Positions 12,123 to 23,998 of a stretch of DNA of 64,000 bases are shown here, one piece after another (the stretch's first letter is position 1; each line of letters starts with the position of its first letter). The DNA comes from Aquarana catesbeiana (lineage: Eukaryota; Chordata; Amphibia; Anura; Ranidae), in the NCBI RefSeq assembly GCF_042186555.1, contig NC_133327.1, positions 105,213,853-105,277,852 on the forward strand, read 5' to 3'. Made by a program: the position numbers and the translations under genes. A model generated the notes under the pieces. That model did not search any database, was not told the DNA's origin, and was given only the letters and a program-made list of their open reading frames with translations.

Positions 12123-13762
12123 CAGTCAGGTCCATAAATTTTGGGACATCGACACAATTCTAATCTTTTTGGCTCTATACACCACCACAATGGATTTGAA
12201 ATGAAACAAACAAGATGTGCTTTAACTGCAGACATTCAGCTTTAATTTGAGGGTATTTATATCCAAATCAGGTGAACGGTGTAGGAATTACAACAGTTTG
12301 TATATGTGCCTCCCACTTTTTAAGGGACCAAAAGTAATGGGACAATTGGCTGCGGAGTTCCATGGCCAGATGTGTGTTATTCCCTCATTATCCCATTTAC
12401 AAGGAGCAGATAAAAGGTCCAGAGTTCATTTCAAGTGTGCTATTTGCATTTGGAATCTGTTTCTGTCAACTCTCAATATGAGATCCAAAGAGCTGACACT
12501 ATCAGTGAAGCAAGGCATCATTAGGCTGAAAAAACAAAACAAACCCATCAGAGAGATAGAAAAAACATTAGGTGTGGCCAAATCAACTGTTTGGAACATC
12601 CTTAAAAAGAAAGAATGCACCGGTGAGCTCAGCAACACCAAAATACCTGGAAGACCACAGAAAACAACTGTGGTGGATGACTGAAGAATTCTTTCCCTGG
12701 TGAAGAAAACACCCTTTTACAACAGTTGACCAGATCAAGAACACTACAGAGGAGGTAGGTGTATGCCTGTCAAAGTCAACAAGCAAGAGAAAACTTCACC
12801 AGAGTGAATACAGAAGGTTCACCACAAGATGAAAACCATTGGTGACCCTCAAAAACAGGAAGGCCAGATTAGAGTTTGCCAAACAACATCTAAAAAAGCC
12901 TTCACAGTTCTGGAACAACATCCTATGGACAGATGAGACCAAGATCAACTTGTACCAGAGTAATGGGAAGAGAAGAGTATGGAGAAGAAAAGGAACTGCT
13001 CATGATCCAAAGCATACCACCTCATCAGTGAAGCATAGTGGTGGTAGTGTCATGTTGTGGGCATGTATGGCTGCCAGTGGATCTGGTTCTCTTGTATTTA
13101 TTGATTATGTGACTGCTGACAAAAGCAAGCAGGATGAATTCTGAAGTGTTTTGGGCAATATTATCTGCTCATATTCAGCAAAATGCTTCAGAACTCATTG
13201 GACGACGCTTCACAGTGCAAAAGGACAATGACCCGAAGCATACTGTGAAAGCAACCAAAGAGTTTTTTAAGGGAAAGAAGTGGAATGTTATGCAATGGCC
13301 AGGTCAATCACCTGACCTGAATTTGATTGAGCATGCATTTCACTTGCTGAAGACAAAACTGAAGGGAAAATGCCCCAAGAACAAGGAGAACTGAAGACAG
13401 TTGCAGTAGAGGCCCGGCAGAGCATCACCAGGGATGAAACCCAGCGTCTTGTGATGTCTATGCATTCCAGACTTCAGGCTGTAATTGTCTGCAAAGGGTT
13501 TTCAACCAAGTATTAAAAAGTGAAAGTTTGATGGATGCTTGTTAATCTGTTCCATTACTTTTGGTCCCTTAAAAAGTGGGAGGCACATATACAAACTGTT
13601 GTAATTCGTTCACCTGATTTGGATGTAAATACCCTCAAATTAAATCTGAAAGTCTGCAGTTAAAGCACATCTTGTTCGCTTCATTTCAAATCCATTGTGG
13701 TGGTGTATAGAGCCAAAAAGATTAGAATTGTGTCGATGTCCCAATATTTATGGACCTGACTA
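12123..13762 (+). mobile_element. Tc1-like transposon with long inverted repeats (1640 bp)
   Basis: Flanked by TA at 12121-12122 and 13763-13764. Ends read CAGTCAGGTCCATAAA and its complement. The inverted repeats are about 211 bp each (12123-12335 and 13552-13762), the IR/DR arrangement of vertebrate Tc1 elements. Full length for the family. It sits in the Penelope reverse transcriptase, whose frame is restored if the element and one TA are removed. Confidence 0.9.
12478..13516 (+). pseudogene. Tc1-like transposase (DD34E), inactivated
   Basis: Would cut and join the element's own ends in the nucleus. Starts at the ATG at 12478 (MRSKELTLSVKQG), followed by an N-terminal helix-turn-helix ending in the GRPQKT linker. 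The catalytic core shows WTDETKINLY near 12930 (first D), DNDPKHT near 13228 (second D) and SPDLNLIEHAFHLL near 13310 (the E). The end is STKY then TAA at 13514-13516. Breaks: TGA at 12682-12684, a frameshift near 12710, another near 13130 and a last one near 13390. About 345 codons would be normal, which the span allows. All catalytic residues are still visible, so decay is recent on the scale of this window, but no protein can be made. Confidence 0.85.
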
Positions 13763-14124
13763 TAGTTCTCACGCTGCTCCATTTATTTATAGTATAGCTT
13801 TCAGTCAATATTTGAGAATCAGGCGTAATTGCACTAATGATCAAGATTTTTTTTAGGAGAATCCAAAGCCCTGCAGTTGCGTCTCAAACAGAGAGGATAC
13901 AGTAAATATTGTATTAAAAAGGTTTTTAATAGGGTAAAAAAAAAAACTAAATTGGTCCGATTTAATATACAAACCTAAAAAGATATCTGACTTCCAAGCG
14001 CTGCAAGTAATCATCACACGTATGTGGTTTCCAAGTGCAAACTGGGGTGCCAAATGAAGTACTTGGTGCAAATAACTATTATTCAAGGGTGGTTACGGAA
14101 CCTTATATCTATGGCACCTATGTA

Positions 14125-14591
14125 TTAAAGTGGTTGTAAACCCTTACAGACCACTTTAACCTACCGGTAAGCTTACATTAAATCTTACCTGTAGGTGCAA
14201 GAAATATCTCCTTAACCTACATGGTTAAGGAGATATTTTCCTAAAAACGGGCACCAATGTCTATGGCGCATGCGCGCCGTAGACAACGGTGCAGACGCAC
14301 TGAGTGTGCCATTAGTAAGGGTGATCATGCCGTCACTGACGGCTCCTGCGCGCATGTGCCGGAGTGACGTCATCGTTGCTTCGGCCAGTCACAGCGCCGA
14401 AACAGCTATACCCAGAAGTCACTCTGGGTATCATGGCGGTGACAGAGGAGATGAACGAGGGTCGCTTCGGAGGCTTCGATCTCAGGTAAGTAATTCATAA
14501 TGAGCTAGTATGCTAGTATGCATACTAGCTCATTATGCCTTTGTCCTGCAGGGTGTTTTTTTTTTTTAGAGAGGGTTTACTTCCGCTTTAA
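14125..14591. mobile_element. TTAA-flanked T2-type MITE (467 bp)
   Basis: TTAA at 14125-14128 and 14588-14591; inverted ends TTAAAGYGGWWGTAAACCC. Inner inverted pieces include ATATCTCCTTAACC against GGTTAAGGAGATAT (14206-14236) and a TACTAGCTCATTATG palindrome near 14500-14537. Confidence 0.75.
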
Positions 14592-15130
14592 CTGGTATAA
14601 TCCCGTAGTTAGCTAGACTATTAAAACTGTGATCTCATTTTACTGTTGATATCACTATAATACAAGGTTAGCTATGAAATCAAGCACATGGCTTAATAAA
14701 ACAAAGTCTTATTTATTTCCTAGATTGTAAGCTCTAACGAGCAAGGCCCTCTGATTCCTCCTGTGTTGAATTGTATTGTACTTGTATTGTCTGCCCTAAT
14801 GTTGTAAAGCGCTGCGTAAACTGTCGGCGCTATATAAATTCTGTATAATAATAAGAAGAAAATAGGAAAACGCTAACACGAGAATATTAAAGAAAGATAT
14901 TACAATATTACAAATCATATAACAGAACATATAATACAAGAATATCAAACATACTTATCACAATGCTTTCCGCAAGATTTTTTTTCTTCTAGCTGGGCTC
15001 ATATGACCAAGAGATAGCTCTCTCACTCACTCAGTTACTGGTTTTAGTCATACATTTAGGCCAAAATGTATTCAGCCACAACTCTATAGAGTTAACCAGT
15101 TAACTCTATTTTAACAGAAAGAGTGCAGTT
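14592..15130. repeat. LTR-like interspersed repeat, copy 1
   Basis: Aligns by eye with 43500-43780: both have a TAGCTAG-CTATTAAAACT start, a TATGAAA-CAA-CAC segment, CTTAATAAAACAA-GTCTTATTTATTTCC and a later AGCTGGGCTCA. AATAAA and the terminal layout suggest a long terminal repeat or retroelement 3' end, but ends and target duplication are not resolved. Interrupted by the insert at 14724-14854. Confidence 0.45.
14724..14854 (+). mobile_element. SINE-like insert ending in TAATAATAA
   Basis: A 131-bp block reading ATTGTAAGCTCTAACGAG through TTGTAAAGCGCTGCGTAAAC and GGCGCTATATAAAT to an AATAATAA tail. It interrupts repeat copy 1 cleanly; copy 2 near 43640 has the uninterrupted sequence. The TAAAGCGCTGCG-GGCGCTATATAAAT tail is, from memory, widespread in amphibian and fish SINE/LINE 3' ends. 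No internal polymerase III boxes located. Confidence 0.55.
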
Positions 15131-15177
15131 CTCAGAGGACTGGAAAGATTTTTAGGTAGTAGTCGCTCACATAGACT

Positions 15178-15617
15178 AATGCCCCGTACACACGGTCGGA
15201 TTTTCCGACGGAAAATGTGTGATAGGACCATGTTGTTGGAAATTCCGACCGTGTGTAGGCTCCATCACACATTTTCCATCGGATTTTCCAACACACAAAG
15301 TTTGAGAGCAGGATATAAAATTTTCCGACAACAAAATCCGTTGTCGGAAATTCCGATCGTGTGTACACAAATCCAACGGACAAAGTGCCACGCATGTTCA
15401 GAATAAATAAAGAGATGAAAGCTATTGGCCACTGCCCCGTTTATAGTCCCGACGTACGTGTTTTATGTCACCGCGTTTAGAACGATTGGATTTTTCCGAC
15501 AACTTTGTGTGACCGTGTGTATGCAAGACAAGTTTGAGCCAACATCCGTCGGAAAAAATCCTAGGATTTTGTTGTCGGAATGTCTGAACAAAGTCCGACC
15601 GTGTGTACAGGGCATTA
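15178..15617. mobile_element. MITE with GCCCCGTACACACGG ends (440 bp)
   Basis: Left end TAATGCCCCGTACACACGG and right end CCGTGTGTACAGGGCATTA are inverted copies. Internal copies of TTCCGACG and CGACCGTGTGTA alternate in orientation, giving nested hairpins. The family is, from memory, very common in ranid frogs. Target probably TA or TAA. Confidence 0.8.
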
Positions 15618-15851
15618 GTGTAAGCTAAAATAGGAAACCCATACTTCTCCTTTAAGCTTAAAAAAGTTCCAATTTTTTTTTTGTATATTTTACAGATCTT
15701 GTTATATCTTATTAGGGATATTCCTAATGCCCCTCCTGTAGCTTGCCTATACCACTTGAGGACCCATGCGGGGTGTTGCAGCTGTTTGGACCAGATTTAT
15801 TTTGATGTCAGCGTTAGTATCACGTCAGTATGCAGTGTTTTTTTGAGGCCT
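15618..15851. other. Spacer between two MITEs
   Basis: Noncoding, nothing recognised. Confidence 0.35.
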
Positions 15852-16258
15852 TGGGCCTCATTCACACGAGGCGGACTCCGTTTCCATGGAGCCCGCCTCG
15901 GTCCGCCGGCTCAGCAGGAGATCTCTCCGTTGATCTCCGCTGAGCCAGCGGATGACAGGTCCCTCTCTGCTAACTGAGCGGGGAGGGGCTTGTCAGGCAC
16001 CGCTGCTGCCTATGGAGGGATCGGATGAAAACGGACAGCATGTCCGTTTTCATCAGATCTCACCCGATCCGATCCGCCAGCGACAGATCTGGACATAGGG
16101 CCATCCGTCTGCTTTTTGCGGATCGGACCGGGTCAGATGTCAGCGGACATGTCTCTGCTGACATCCGTCGCTCCATAGGCTAACATGAAGCACCCTTTCA
16201 GGTCCGCCGTCAAAACTGACAGGCGGACCTGAACGATCCGATCGTGTGAAAGGGGCCT
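15852..16258. mobile_element. MITE with GGCCTCATTCACACGA ends (about 407 bp)
   Basis: Left GGGCCTCATTCACACGA pairs with right TCGTGTGAAAGGGGCC. The interior is GC-rich with inverted GGCGGACC/GGTCCGCC and AACGGACA/TGTCCGTT words. Edges are approximate. Confidence 0.65.
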
Positions 16259-16979
16259 TAGTCAGTAGCCAAAGCTGAATTAGAGCTGCTTCAAGCATGT
16301 ACAGGAACTTCTAGGGATCTGAACTTTATACCTGCTAGTAACTTTTTTTTACCAACTTGTAGTATTATTAAGTTTTATAGAGAATAATCATGTACAGGAA
16401 ATATATAACAATACCATAACAAAAATTTTCATATGTATACAATGATATTGGCGAAATACAGTTGCAATCTGTTTAAGATGTTTGACATCTATATTAAAAG
16501 TGTATAAGAATTATAGCTTGTTAAAATCCTTATCAGACCAAAAAAACTAAATAAACTGGTGATCTAACAATAATAACAAACCAATTAAAAAAAAGAAAAT
16601 GCACAAGGTCTCAAGTTGGACATATATACAGAAGAAAAAAGACACCCAAAAAAGAAGGACAATGGTAAAAAATACCTTCTCTTGCGTACAAACACACTGA
16701 ATGCAAAGGGTGTAAAATACAACCAAAATTATATTCAAGAGCAGGGTGAATTTAGGGTGACAAAGTAATATTACCTAGAATAGTTATAATTGGTGTAGGA
16801 ATTGTTTCTTTATTGCACACCTAAACTCAAAGAATATGCTTTGATTAAGAACATCTAATAATGTTTGAAATAAAACAAAACTGGGTCATTTCCATAATAG
16901 TAATAAATCTTCTAACAGCCATTATGGTGTGGAGCACAAAAAAAAAAAAAAAAAAAAAACATCTTTTAAAATGGTTCTG
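16259..16979. other. AT-rich noncoding, possible 3' UTR of the old L1
   Basis: No coding sequence. A 22-base A-run lies near 16939-16960. Because the minus-strand L1 fragment begins just to the right, this may hold its 3' untranslated end. No poly-T boundary or target duplication found. Confidence 0.3.
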
Positions 16980-17401
16980 AACTGAGTCCTAATAAAGCCA
17001 GGGTCTTACAGGTATATTAATACCAAAGACATGAAGTTGAAGGTTTGCATTCAAATATTTGTCATTCTTGGACAAGTCCACCACATATACAACAAAGTAC
17101 AGAGGGAACCACAACCCCTCCAGCATATTCTTGGATAATTAGAAACATTCATGATGAGGTTTTAGATTAATTAGATATTTAAGGTGAGGTTTATTAACAG
17201 TTAAGTAACATTTTCTGTGTGGATTCCGAAGGAAATGTACAGTGAGAGGCTTTATGAAACCATCCCCAGGCTGTGATATACTGCCCCTCCATAAAAGACA
17301 TGCCTATTTCCTCTTTCAGTCTAACAAGGCAGTTATGGTGGGAAACTAATGTATAAAAGAAAAGACATATCCCTCATTTTTGAGTATGGGTTATTGAAAT
17401 C
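16980..17401 (-). pseudogene. Old L1 ORF2 C-terminal fragment, 3' part
   Basis: Minus strand at about 17073-17133 reads CWRGCGSLCTLLYMWWTCP, the L1 ORF2 C-terminal cysteine motif (C-x3-C-x-H-x4-C layout, with the histidine replaced by tyrosine). Compare CWRKCGQRGTLLHIWWECP in the L1 at 22.8 kb. Stop codons surround it. It continues at 23999 beyond the nested plus-strand L1. Confidence 0.65.
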
Positions 17402-17524
17402 AAATAACACTTGTGGGGCGGGGCGTGTCCTGGACATGGAGGACGTGCTTTGCCTCAGCTCCACTACACCGCAGCACAAAATTAGCTTTAAGCAGGGGGA
17501 TACTCACTTCTAAAAGATCCCCCC

Positions 17525-18721
17525 ATGTCACAACGATCACGGCAAAGCTCCCAACCGACCAGGACCGACAGATCGCGGCAGGGGCAGCTGGATTCTTACT
17601 TCTCCGGGGCCCGAGGACTAGGCCGGGAAGCCTCCAAGATGGCGCCACCCGGGAAGGCCCAGAAAGCCACAAAATCCTCCCAGCCAGCAGCAGCCACAGC
17701 CCGGACCCTGAAGGGGACAGCTTCAGCTTCAGCAGCATCTCCAGTGCCATCCCCAGGGTCGGTGAGTGATTCGGCCCCCTGTGCCTCCCCTGCCTCATTA
17801 GATGGCCGCTCTGAAATATCTGACTACCTCTGTGATGAGGATATCAGGCGCCATATTATGTCATTACCCACTAAAGAAGACCTTGAACGTTTTACAAGCA
17901 GGGTGGAGAAAGCTTTCACAGAGGACATTGCTCAACTAAAGGCTGACACTTCCCACCTGGGTAACAGGGTAGAATCTTTAGAAGAGAAGCTGGAGGAGGT
18001 TCTCCCCACTATTGCTCTACTGCAATCTAAATGTCAGCAACAAGACCAGCAGATTGAAACCCTATTATGTCAGCTGGATGATGCCGAAAATCGCAGCAGA
18101 AGAGCGAACATTAGGATCCGGGATCTCCCAGAAGCCACAGCCCCAAGGGACATTATCCCCACGCTGACAAACATATTCAGAGACATATTGGGCCTACCTG
18201 CCTCGGCTCCAATAGAAATTGATCAAGCTCACAGGGCACTAAGACCCCCCTCTCAGGAGGTGGACAACCCCAGAGACATAATCTGCAAACTCCACAAATT
18301 CACCCTAAAAGACAGCATCATGCAAAAAATGCGCAACAAACCCATCTACGATTTTGATGGTGCACGTTTATTCTTTTACCAAGACATATCTAGACGCACT
18401 CTTATGCAGCGCAGAGCCCTGAAGCCCCTCTTGACGGCGATCCAGGATGCTGGCCTTCCTTACCGCTGGGGTTTTCCATTTTTTCTACAGGCGACTAAAG
18501 AAGGAAGACAAGTCACGCTACGTAACAAAGATGATCTCCCACAGTTTCTGTCCTCCCTGGGCTTAGACCCAGTGGACTTTCCGGATTGGAGAATTTCATC
18601 TGGCATATCTGGGATCCCGGTTCCCACACAATGGTCAACTGCTACCCGTAGGAACTGTAGAAGGAACAGACAGCTTCAGAATCAAGATCCCCCCCCCGGC
18701 TCCTCCATTATCCGTGATTGA
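17525..18721 (+). CDS. L1 ORF1 protein (398 aa), open
   Basis: RNA-binding chaperone that coats L1 RNA and forms trimers in the cytoplasm. Residues 1-95 are a basic, Ser/Pro/Ala-rich tail. About 115-190 is a heptad-rich coiled coil (VESLEEKLEEVL). RSRRANIRIRDLPE at about 191-204 opens the RRM. AHRALRPP near 235 and the C-terminal domain (RRTLMQRRALKPLL near 290-303) follow. Length is normal for vertebrate L1 ORF1 (about 330-400). ATG at 17525 is the first in the element and lies 107 bp from its 5' end. Unlike ORF2 downstream it has no frameshift. Whether it is expressed cannot be seen. Confidence 0.85.
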   Translation: MSQRSRQSSQPTRTDRSRQGQLDSYFSGARGLGREASKMAPPGKAQKATKSSQPAAATARTLKGTASASAASPVPSPGSVSDSAPCASPASLDGRSEISDYLCDEDIRRHIMSLPTKEDLERFTSRVEKAFTEDIAQLKADTSHLGNRVESLEEKLEEVLPTIALLQSKCQQQDQQIETLLCQLDDAENRSRRANIRIRDLPEATAPRDIIPTLTNIFRDILGLPASAPIEIDQAHRALRPPSQEVDNPRDIICKLHKFTLKDSIMQKMRNKPIYDFDGARLFFYQDISRRTLMQRRALKPLLTAIQDAGLPYRWGFPFFLQATKEGRQVTLRNKDDLPQFLSSLGLDPVDFPDWRISSGISGIPVPTQWSTATRRNCRRNRQLQNQDPPPGSSIIRD

Positions 18722-19374
18722 AGGGGTAGTCCCTCCGGACTCATACAGTGATCATGGACATCCCCTGTAGTTAAGATATGGCCCCCCTCTTTTCTTTTAT
18801 TTGGAACTTAGACCCTTCAATGTCAGCCTTATTACTTTTCGCTGAAATCCAGTTGGTTGTGACTGCAGACCAGTCAGGAGACATGACTAATAACAAACAA
18901 TTTTTTCCTTATATACATATTTTTTATGTCTTGGTAGTGGGTGGGAAAATGTGAACCCCAGAATTTACTGCAGTAGCTTATCCCCCCTCCCAACCCCTAA
19001 CACCTTTTAAGATGTGGTGTGTGGAGACGGGGCCCCGTTCTCCACCCTGTGCTTAGGCCCACGTTCCCCCACGTAGGCCACCCTATATTGGGTACAGTCC
19101 CTATTTGGGGCAATAGGTAAGGTCTGAGGCCCCCTTCTTTTTTCCGAGGGAGACCTCCCACCTATAGATGTATTATTTACGGACTTTGCTAATGCTTTGT
19201 CACATTGTTTATGTTACTTTAACAGTTCGTTCTCTTTGTTCATTTCTCCACTCACTTTTCTCCCCCCCCCGCTCTGTCCCCCTCCTTCCTTTTTTCCTAG
19301 GAGCAACCCAAGACCTCGGATGCTGCGCCGGGCGAGTGAAACCATTCGACATCTTGCCTACCATTTATTCTGGC

Positions 19375-22300
19375 ATGTCTACTATTAAGGTAATATCTTA
19401 CAACATAAGAGGCCTATGCTCCCCTGGGAAAAGAAACAAACTTTGGTGGGAACTTAAGAAATTAAAAGCTCACGTGGTTTTCATACAGGAAACCCATTTC
19501 ACCCATCAATCCTTGCCTAGATTACCTACCCATTTATTCAACCAATGGTTCCATAGCACCTCCCCCACGTCTAAATCTAAAGGCACTACGATTGCGATTC
19601 ACAGGAACTGCCCCTTCCAGCTTTCGGACAGCAAAAAAATAGATCCACTCGGCCGTTATGTATTTCTGAAAGGAATCATAGCGGGAAGAAAATATACATT
19701 CTCCTCGATCTATGCGCCCAATTCTAACCAAATTACTTTTATTGATAGTGCTCCCGACCTACTAGCAGACTTTAGGGAAGGCTATGTCATTTTGGGAGGG
19801 GACTTCAATGTTAGCCCAGACCCTCTGCTAGATACCTCCAGCTCTAGACATTCACACTCTTATGCTTTCTTAAAACATTTCCGAAAGTCTTTCCAGTCCC
19901 ACTTGCTACTTGATAGCTGGAGGGTCCTCCATCCAAAGGAGAGAGACTTCAGCTATCATTCGGCGGTCCATGATGTATACACCCGCATAGACCACGTCTA
20001 CGTGGACCGCCCCACACTAGAGCTCGTGCATTCCGCGTTCATTGGGAACATTACTTTATCCGATCACGCACCAGTGGGGGTGACCCTAACACTCCCTTCA
20101 GGTTCCCGAGGAGCCTGGACGTGGAGATTGAATGAAAATTTGTTGGATGATACAGCGCAGTTGCCAAAGTATCAGAGACCATCACAAATTATTTCAATGA
20201 AAATGTGGCGGACGATATCAGCATGGGCATAGTGTGGGAAGGCCACAAAGCAGTGATCAGAGGGGAGTTAATATCCCAGGGGGCTAAACTTAAAAAGATG
20301 CTTCAGGCAGACTTTGAAAGGGTGCTGGCCGCCCTGCAGGACGCGGAACTCAAACATAAACAAAATGGAGGCCCTGAGGCGTTGCGGAGGTTAACTGAGC
20401 TAAAAGACTTGTTTTTACGCCTGCTTGATCGGCAGACCCGTAAACAGGCCAGACGATTATCGCACAAATATTACGAACACAGCAACAAGTGTGGCCGGAT
20501 GCTTGCTAGAGCCATTCGTAAGAAGCACGCGCAGACTTACATACAAAAACTATGCTCCCCTTCTGGGGAGGTATCGGCTCGGTCCTCCAAAATTGCCTCA
20601 GGGTTTCAAGACTACTACACGCACCTTTATAATTTGCAACCTGACAGCCCTCTAGATGCCCAGCAATCCAGGTCCGCAGCCATTCGAGACTATTTAACCG
20701 CAGCTGGCATTCCAGCATTGAGTGTAGATCAATGTACTGACCTTGAACTTCCGATTTCCCCGGGGGAGATTGAATTGATAGTGAAATCCCTTCCTACAGG
20801 GAAGAGCCCGGGACCGGATGGCTATCTGGGATTATACTACAAAACCTTCCTACCCCTCCTTAAGCCTCACATGTGCACCTACTTTAATTCCATAGCAGAA
20901 GGGGCTCCCATGCCTTCAGAGGCACTCTTGGCACATATTACAGTTTTGCCAAAAGAAGGTAAAGACCCGACGCTCCCTCAAAGCTACCGCCCTATTTCCC
21001 TCCTCAACGTTGACGCTAAGATACTAGCCAAGATTTTAGCGAACAGGCTCGGGAATCTCCTGCCCAATATAGTTCATCCTGACCAAACTGGGTTTATTAA
21101 GGGGAGGGAGGCAAGGGATAACTCCATTAGGGCCATACAACTTATCCATTGGGCCCGTACTAGCCCTGATTCCAAACCTTACATTATTCTTTCTACTGAT
21201 GCCGAAAAGGCCTTCGACCGAGTTGACTGGTCGTACCTCAAAGCGGTGTTGGAGGCTCTAGGGCTTAAAATACGCATGTTGACCTCTATCCTGGCACTTT
21301 ACTCTACTCCCTGTGCACAGGTCAAGGTGAACGGAGTGCTCTCTTCTAGATTCCCGATTCGGAATGGCACGAGACAGGGGTGCCCCCTATCCCCCCTTCT
21401 CTTCGCTCTAATTCTTGAACCATTACTATGCACGGTTAGGGCGAATGCAGACATAAGGGGTTTGCGAGTAGGAAGCACTGAACACAAACTATCTGCCTAC
21501 GCTGATGACGTGTTATTCCACCTCACAGAACCCCTGATATCGTTGCCAGTCCTGATGAAGGAACTGAAACTATTCGGATCACTTTCAAATTTCAAAATTA
21601 ATTATTCCAAATCTGAAATTTTACCTATTCACCTAACCCCTGCTCTGATTAGTAACCTACAAGCCTCCTTTCCCTTCACCTGGGCCAAATCCTCTATTCG
21701 GTACCTAGGGATTCAATTGACAGATCGTTTTGATTCCCTCTATGCAGCAAATTTTCCCCCCTTACTTAATACAATTAAAAAAGATCTCTCCCTCTGGACC
21801 AAGACTGCGTTCACTTGGATGAGCCGCATTAACATTATAAAAATGAATGTTCTACCCCGTATATTCTTTTTTTCTTCAAATGTTACCAATCCCACTACCT
21901 ACCAAATTCTTCTCCCAGATCAATAGCACCATAACGGGATTTGTGTGGAGTGCACGTAACCCTAGAATAGCCATGAGGACATTGAAACGCTCAAAACTAG
22001 CGGGTGGCCTAGGGATCCCAGATATATTGAAATATCACAAAGCAATTGCTCTTCAGAGGATCCTCAACTGGCGCTTCCACACCCAGTCCAAAATATGGGT
22101 CTCTCTTGAGAAATGGCTAGCTGGCAGGAATTTGGCCTTTGCTCCCTGGCTGCCAAGTGAATATCGCGGGCTATCAGACTCAACATCCCCACTGACGAGA
22201 CATGCTCTCGCCACTTGGGACAAATTGAATTTGATCTTAAACTTGTCTCCACCCATGTCCCCGCTAGCCCCGTTAGGGGTATTTCTTTGGTTCTTGCCGG

Positions 22301-23265
22301 GTGAGCAAATGGCCTTTTTCGCCCCTTGGGTCGATGACGACAACGCCAGCTGTTGGAAATTGATGAGCAATGGTAAGCTGATGAGCTTCGAATCTCTACA
22401 GAGTAGACACGGGGGCTCCAAAATAAACTTCTGGCGCTATAGACAGCTCCATCACTTTTTCGAGACTCACAGACAATCTATAAGAGACATCTCCACTCTT
22501 ACTCCTTTCGAACAACTTTTTGTAGAGGAAGACCCGATCCCACACTTGATATCTGAAATGTATCGCTTATTAAGCATTACTAATGACAACCTTAGACCGA
22601 CCTACATACGGACATGGGAGAGAGACCTGCAACTTGACTTCTCCACATCCCAGCTAACACACCTTTATCAGCTCACTCACTCAAGCTCTATTGAATCTAG
22701 AACCCAAGAAACAAATTACAAGCTCTTGTCGCGCTGGTACAGAGTACCAACCGACTTAGCCCGTATATACCCCTCGGTATCGGATCAATGCTGGAGGAAA
22801 TGTGGACAGAGAGGCACACTCCTTCACATTTGGTGGGAGTGTCCCTTGATACGGCCATACTGGGCGGATATCAAGTCTCTAATAAAAGACATTTTAGACT
22901 TAGATCTTCCTTTGAACCCAGCCTACTTCCTCCTGCATGTCCCTCAGATGCCGATTAGCAGATACAGAAAAAGCGTCCTACCACACCTTTTAAATGCGGC
23001 TAAACGCCTCCTCCCAATTTATTGGAAACAATCCAGGGTCCCTTCTAGAGAAGACTGGATTAAAAAAGTCAATGATATTAGAGAAGCTGAACACTGGATA
23101 GCATCCTGTAATGGAAAGTTGGAACGTTTTGAGGTCATATGGGGACCATGGAGTGACTTTATGTTTGACCCGAATCTCATACCCTCAAGCCTAGATCTGG
23201 CCCTACTGGAATTAGCAGAACCAACCCTGAGATCCCGCTTGGACAACAGTAATAAGGCCCATTGA
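19375..23265 (+). pseudogene. L1 ORF2 (endonuclease/reverse transcriptase), two frameshifts
   Basis: Makes the first-strand nick and copies L1 RNA. The ATG at 19375 gives MSTIKVISYNIRGL. APE-type endonuclease: N10, QETH with E39, GGDFN with D143 and N145, RIDHVYV, then LSDHAPV. Reverse transcriptase: YRPISLLNVDAKILAK, DAEKAFDRVDW, GTRQGCPLSPLLFAL and YADD at 21498-21509. C-terminal CWRKCG-LLHIWWECP near 22792. Frame changes near 20152-20160 and again near 21865-21875, in a TTCTTTTTTTCTTC run. With both corrected the span is about 1,296 codons, normal for L1. Every catalytic residue is present, so two small indels are the only visible damage. Confidence 0.85.
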
Positions 23266-23998
23266 TAGACATTTTTCATAGATACCTTCTACGGCGATAA
23301 CCTGACGGTGGCGGAACTTGCTCGACGCAGATTTACAAGACCTTCTCAGACTCTGAGGTATGCTCCACATCACTCCCCCCTCCCCTCTCACCCTTTCCCC
23401 TCCTCCTCATCCTTTCATACCTGTTTCCCCCCCGACTAACTATTTCCTATCTTTCTCTCCCTTCTAATGTTATTTTTTTTAGACTGCATACCGGCTGCCA
23501 GTTACCAGGCTGCGGTCATAAGATGCTGTTGTTGCACTACCTGGACACGGGCGGCGGCAGACAACAAAGGGGAGCACAGACCCTCCACTTGGAGGTGGAC
23601 CTTTTTATTGTCCGCCTCTGGTGGGTGGGGGGATGTGAAGGGTGTGCCCTCCCTGGACACGATGGGACGGACGAGGTTGTTGGAGGTTTTTACCCCCCTC
23701 TGTTCGAACCGTCGGCAGGGGGTGCTCGCCCGCTGGCTCTCCTGATCATTTAGCACTTTGAATGCGGCTGTGGGTGGGTTAAACCAGCACACCGCCGCAT
23801 GTTCATCCTGATTCAGGGTGGGTATTATAGATTAAAGATGGTGCCGCTGCCGTAGGTCCGAAATACTTATTTGCACTAGCAGGTATTTGGACAAGTTATA
23901 TATGTGTTATAATCCGCATTTCTAAAATGTGTGTAGTTTTCTACTAAAATGTTGCTAAATAAAGATTTTACAAAAAAAATAAAAATAACACTTGTGGG

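Larger units (their letters stand above)
11391..14100 (+). pseudogene. Penelope-like element reverse transcriptase, split by a Tc1 element
   Basis: Reverse transcriptase of a Penelope-like retroelement, which copies its RNA into DNA at the insertion site. Read across frames: KIHKN near 11430, a palm region with YIDDILLIW whose YIDD is at 11900-11911, FLDIDI near 12030, then KPSVGN with LHAN up to 12120. After the Tc1 insertion the reading resumes exactly as SSHAAPF at 13765, followed by RIRRNCTNDQDFF. The YxDD palm motif, then K-P-x(3)-N, then SSH, then R-RRNC is the Penelope order as I know it. Several stop codons and indels (for example near 11510, 11620, 11770) make it a pseudogene. The C-terminal GIY-YIG nuclease expected in many Penelope elements is not recognisable; the sequence fades before the MITE at 14125. 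Confidence 0.75.
17418..23982 (+). mobile_element. Full-length L1 retrotransposon, plus strand (6.57 kb)
   Basis: Contains 107 bp of 5' leader, ORF1, a 653-bp inter-ORF gap, ORF2, a 3' UTR, AATAAA near 23957 and an A-rich tail. Flanked by a 16-bp target duplication, AAATAACACTTGTGGG, at 17402-17417 and 23983-23998, exact on both sides. Starts GCGGGGCGTGTCCTGG. It inserted into an older minus-strand L1. Confidence 0.9.
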
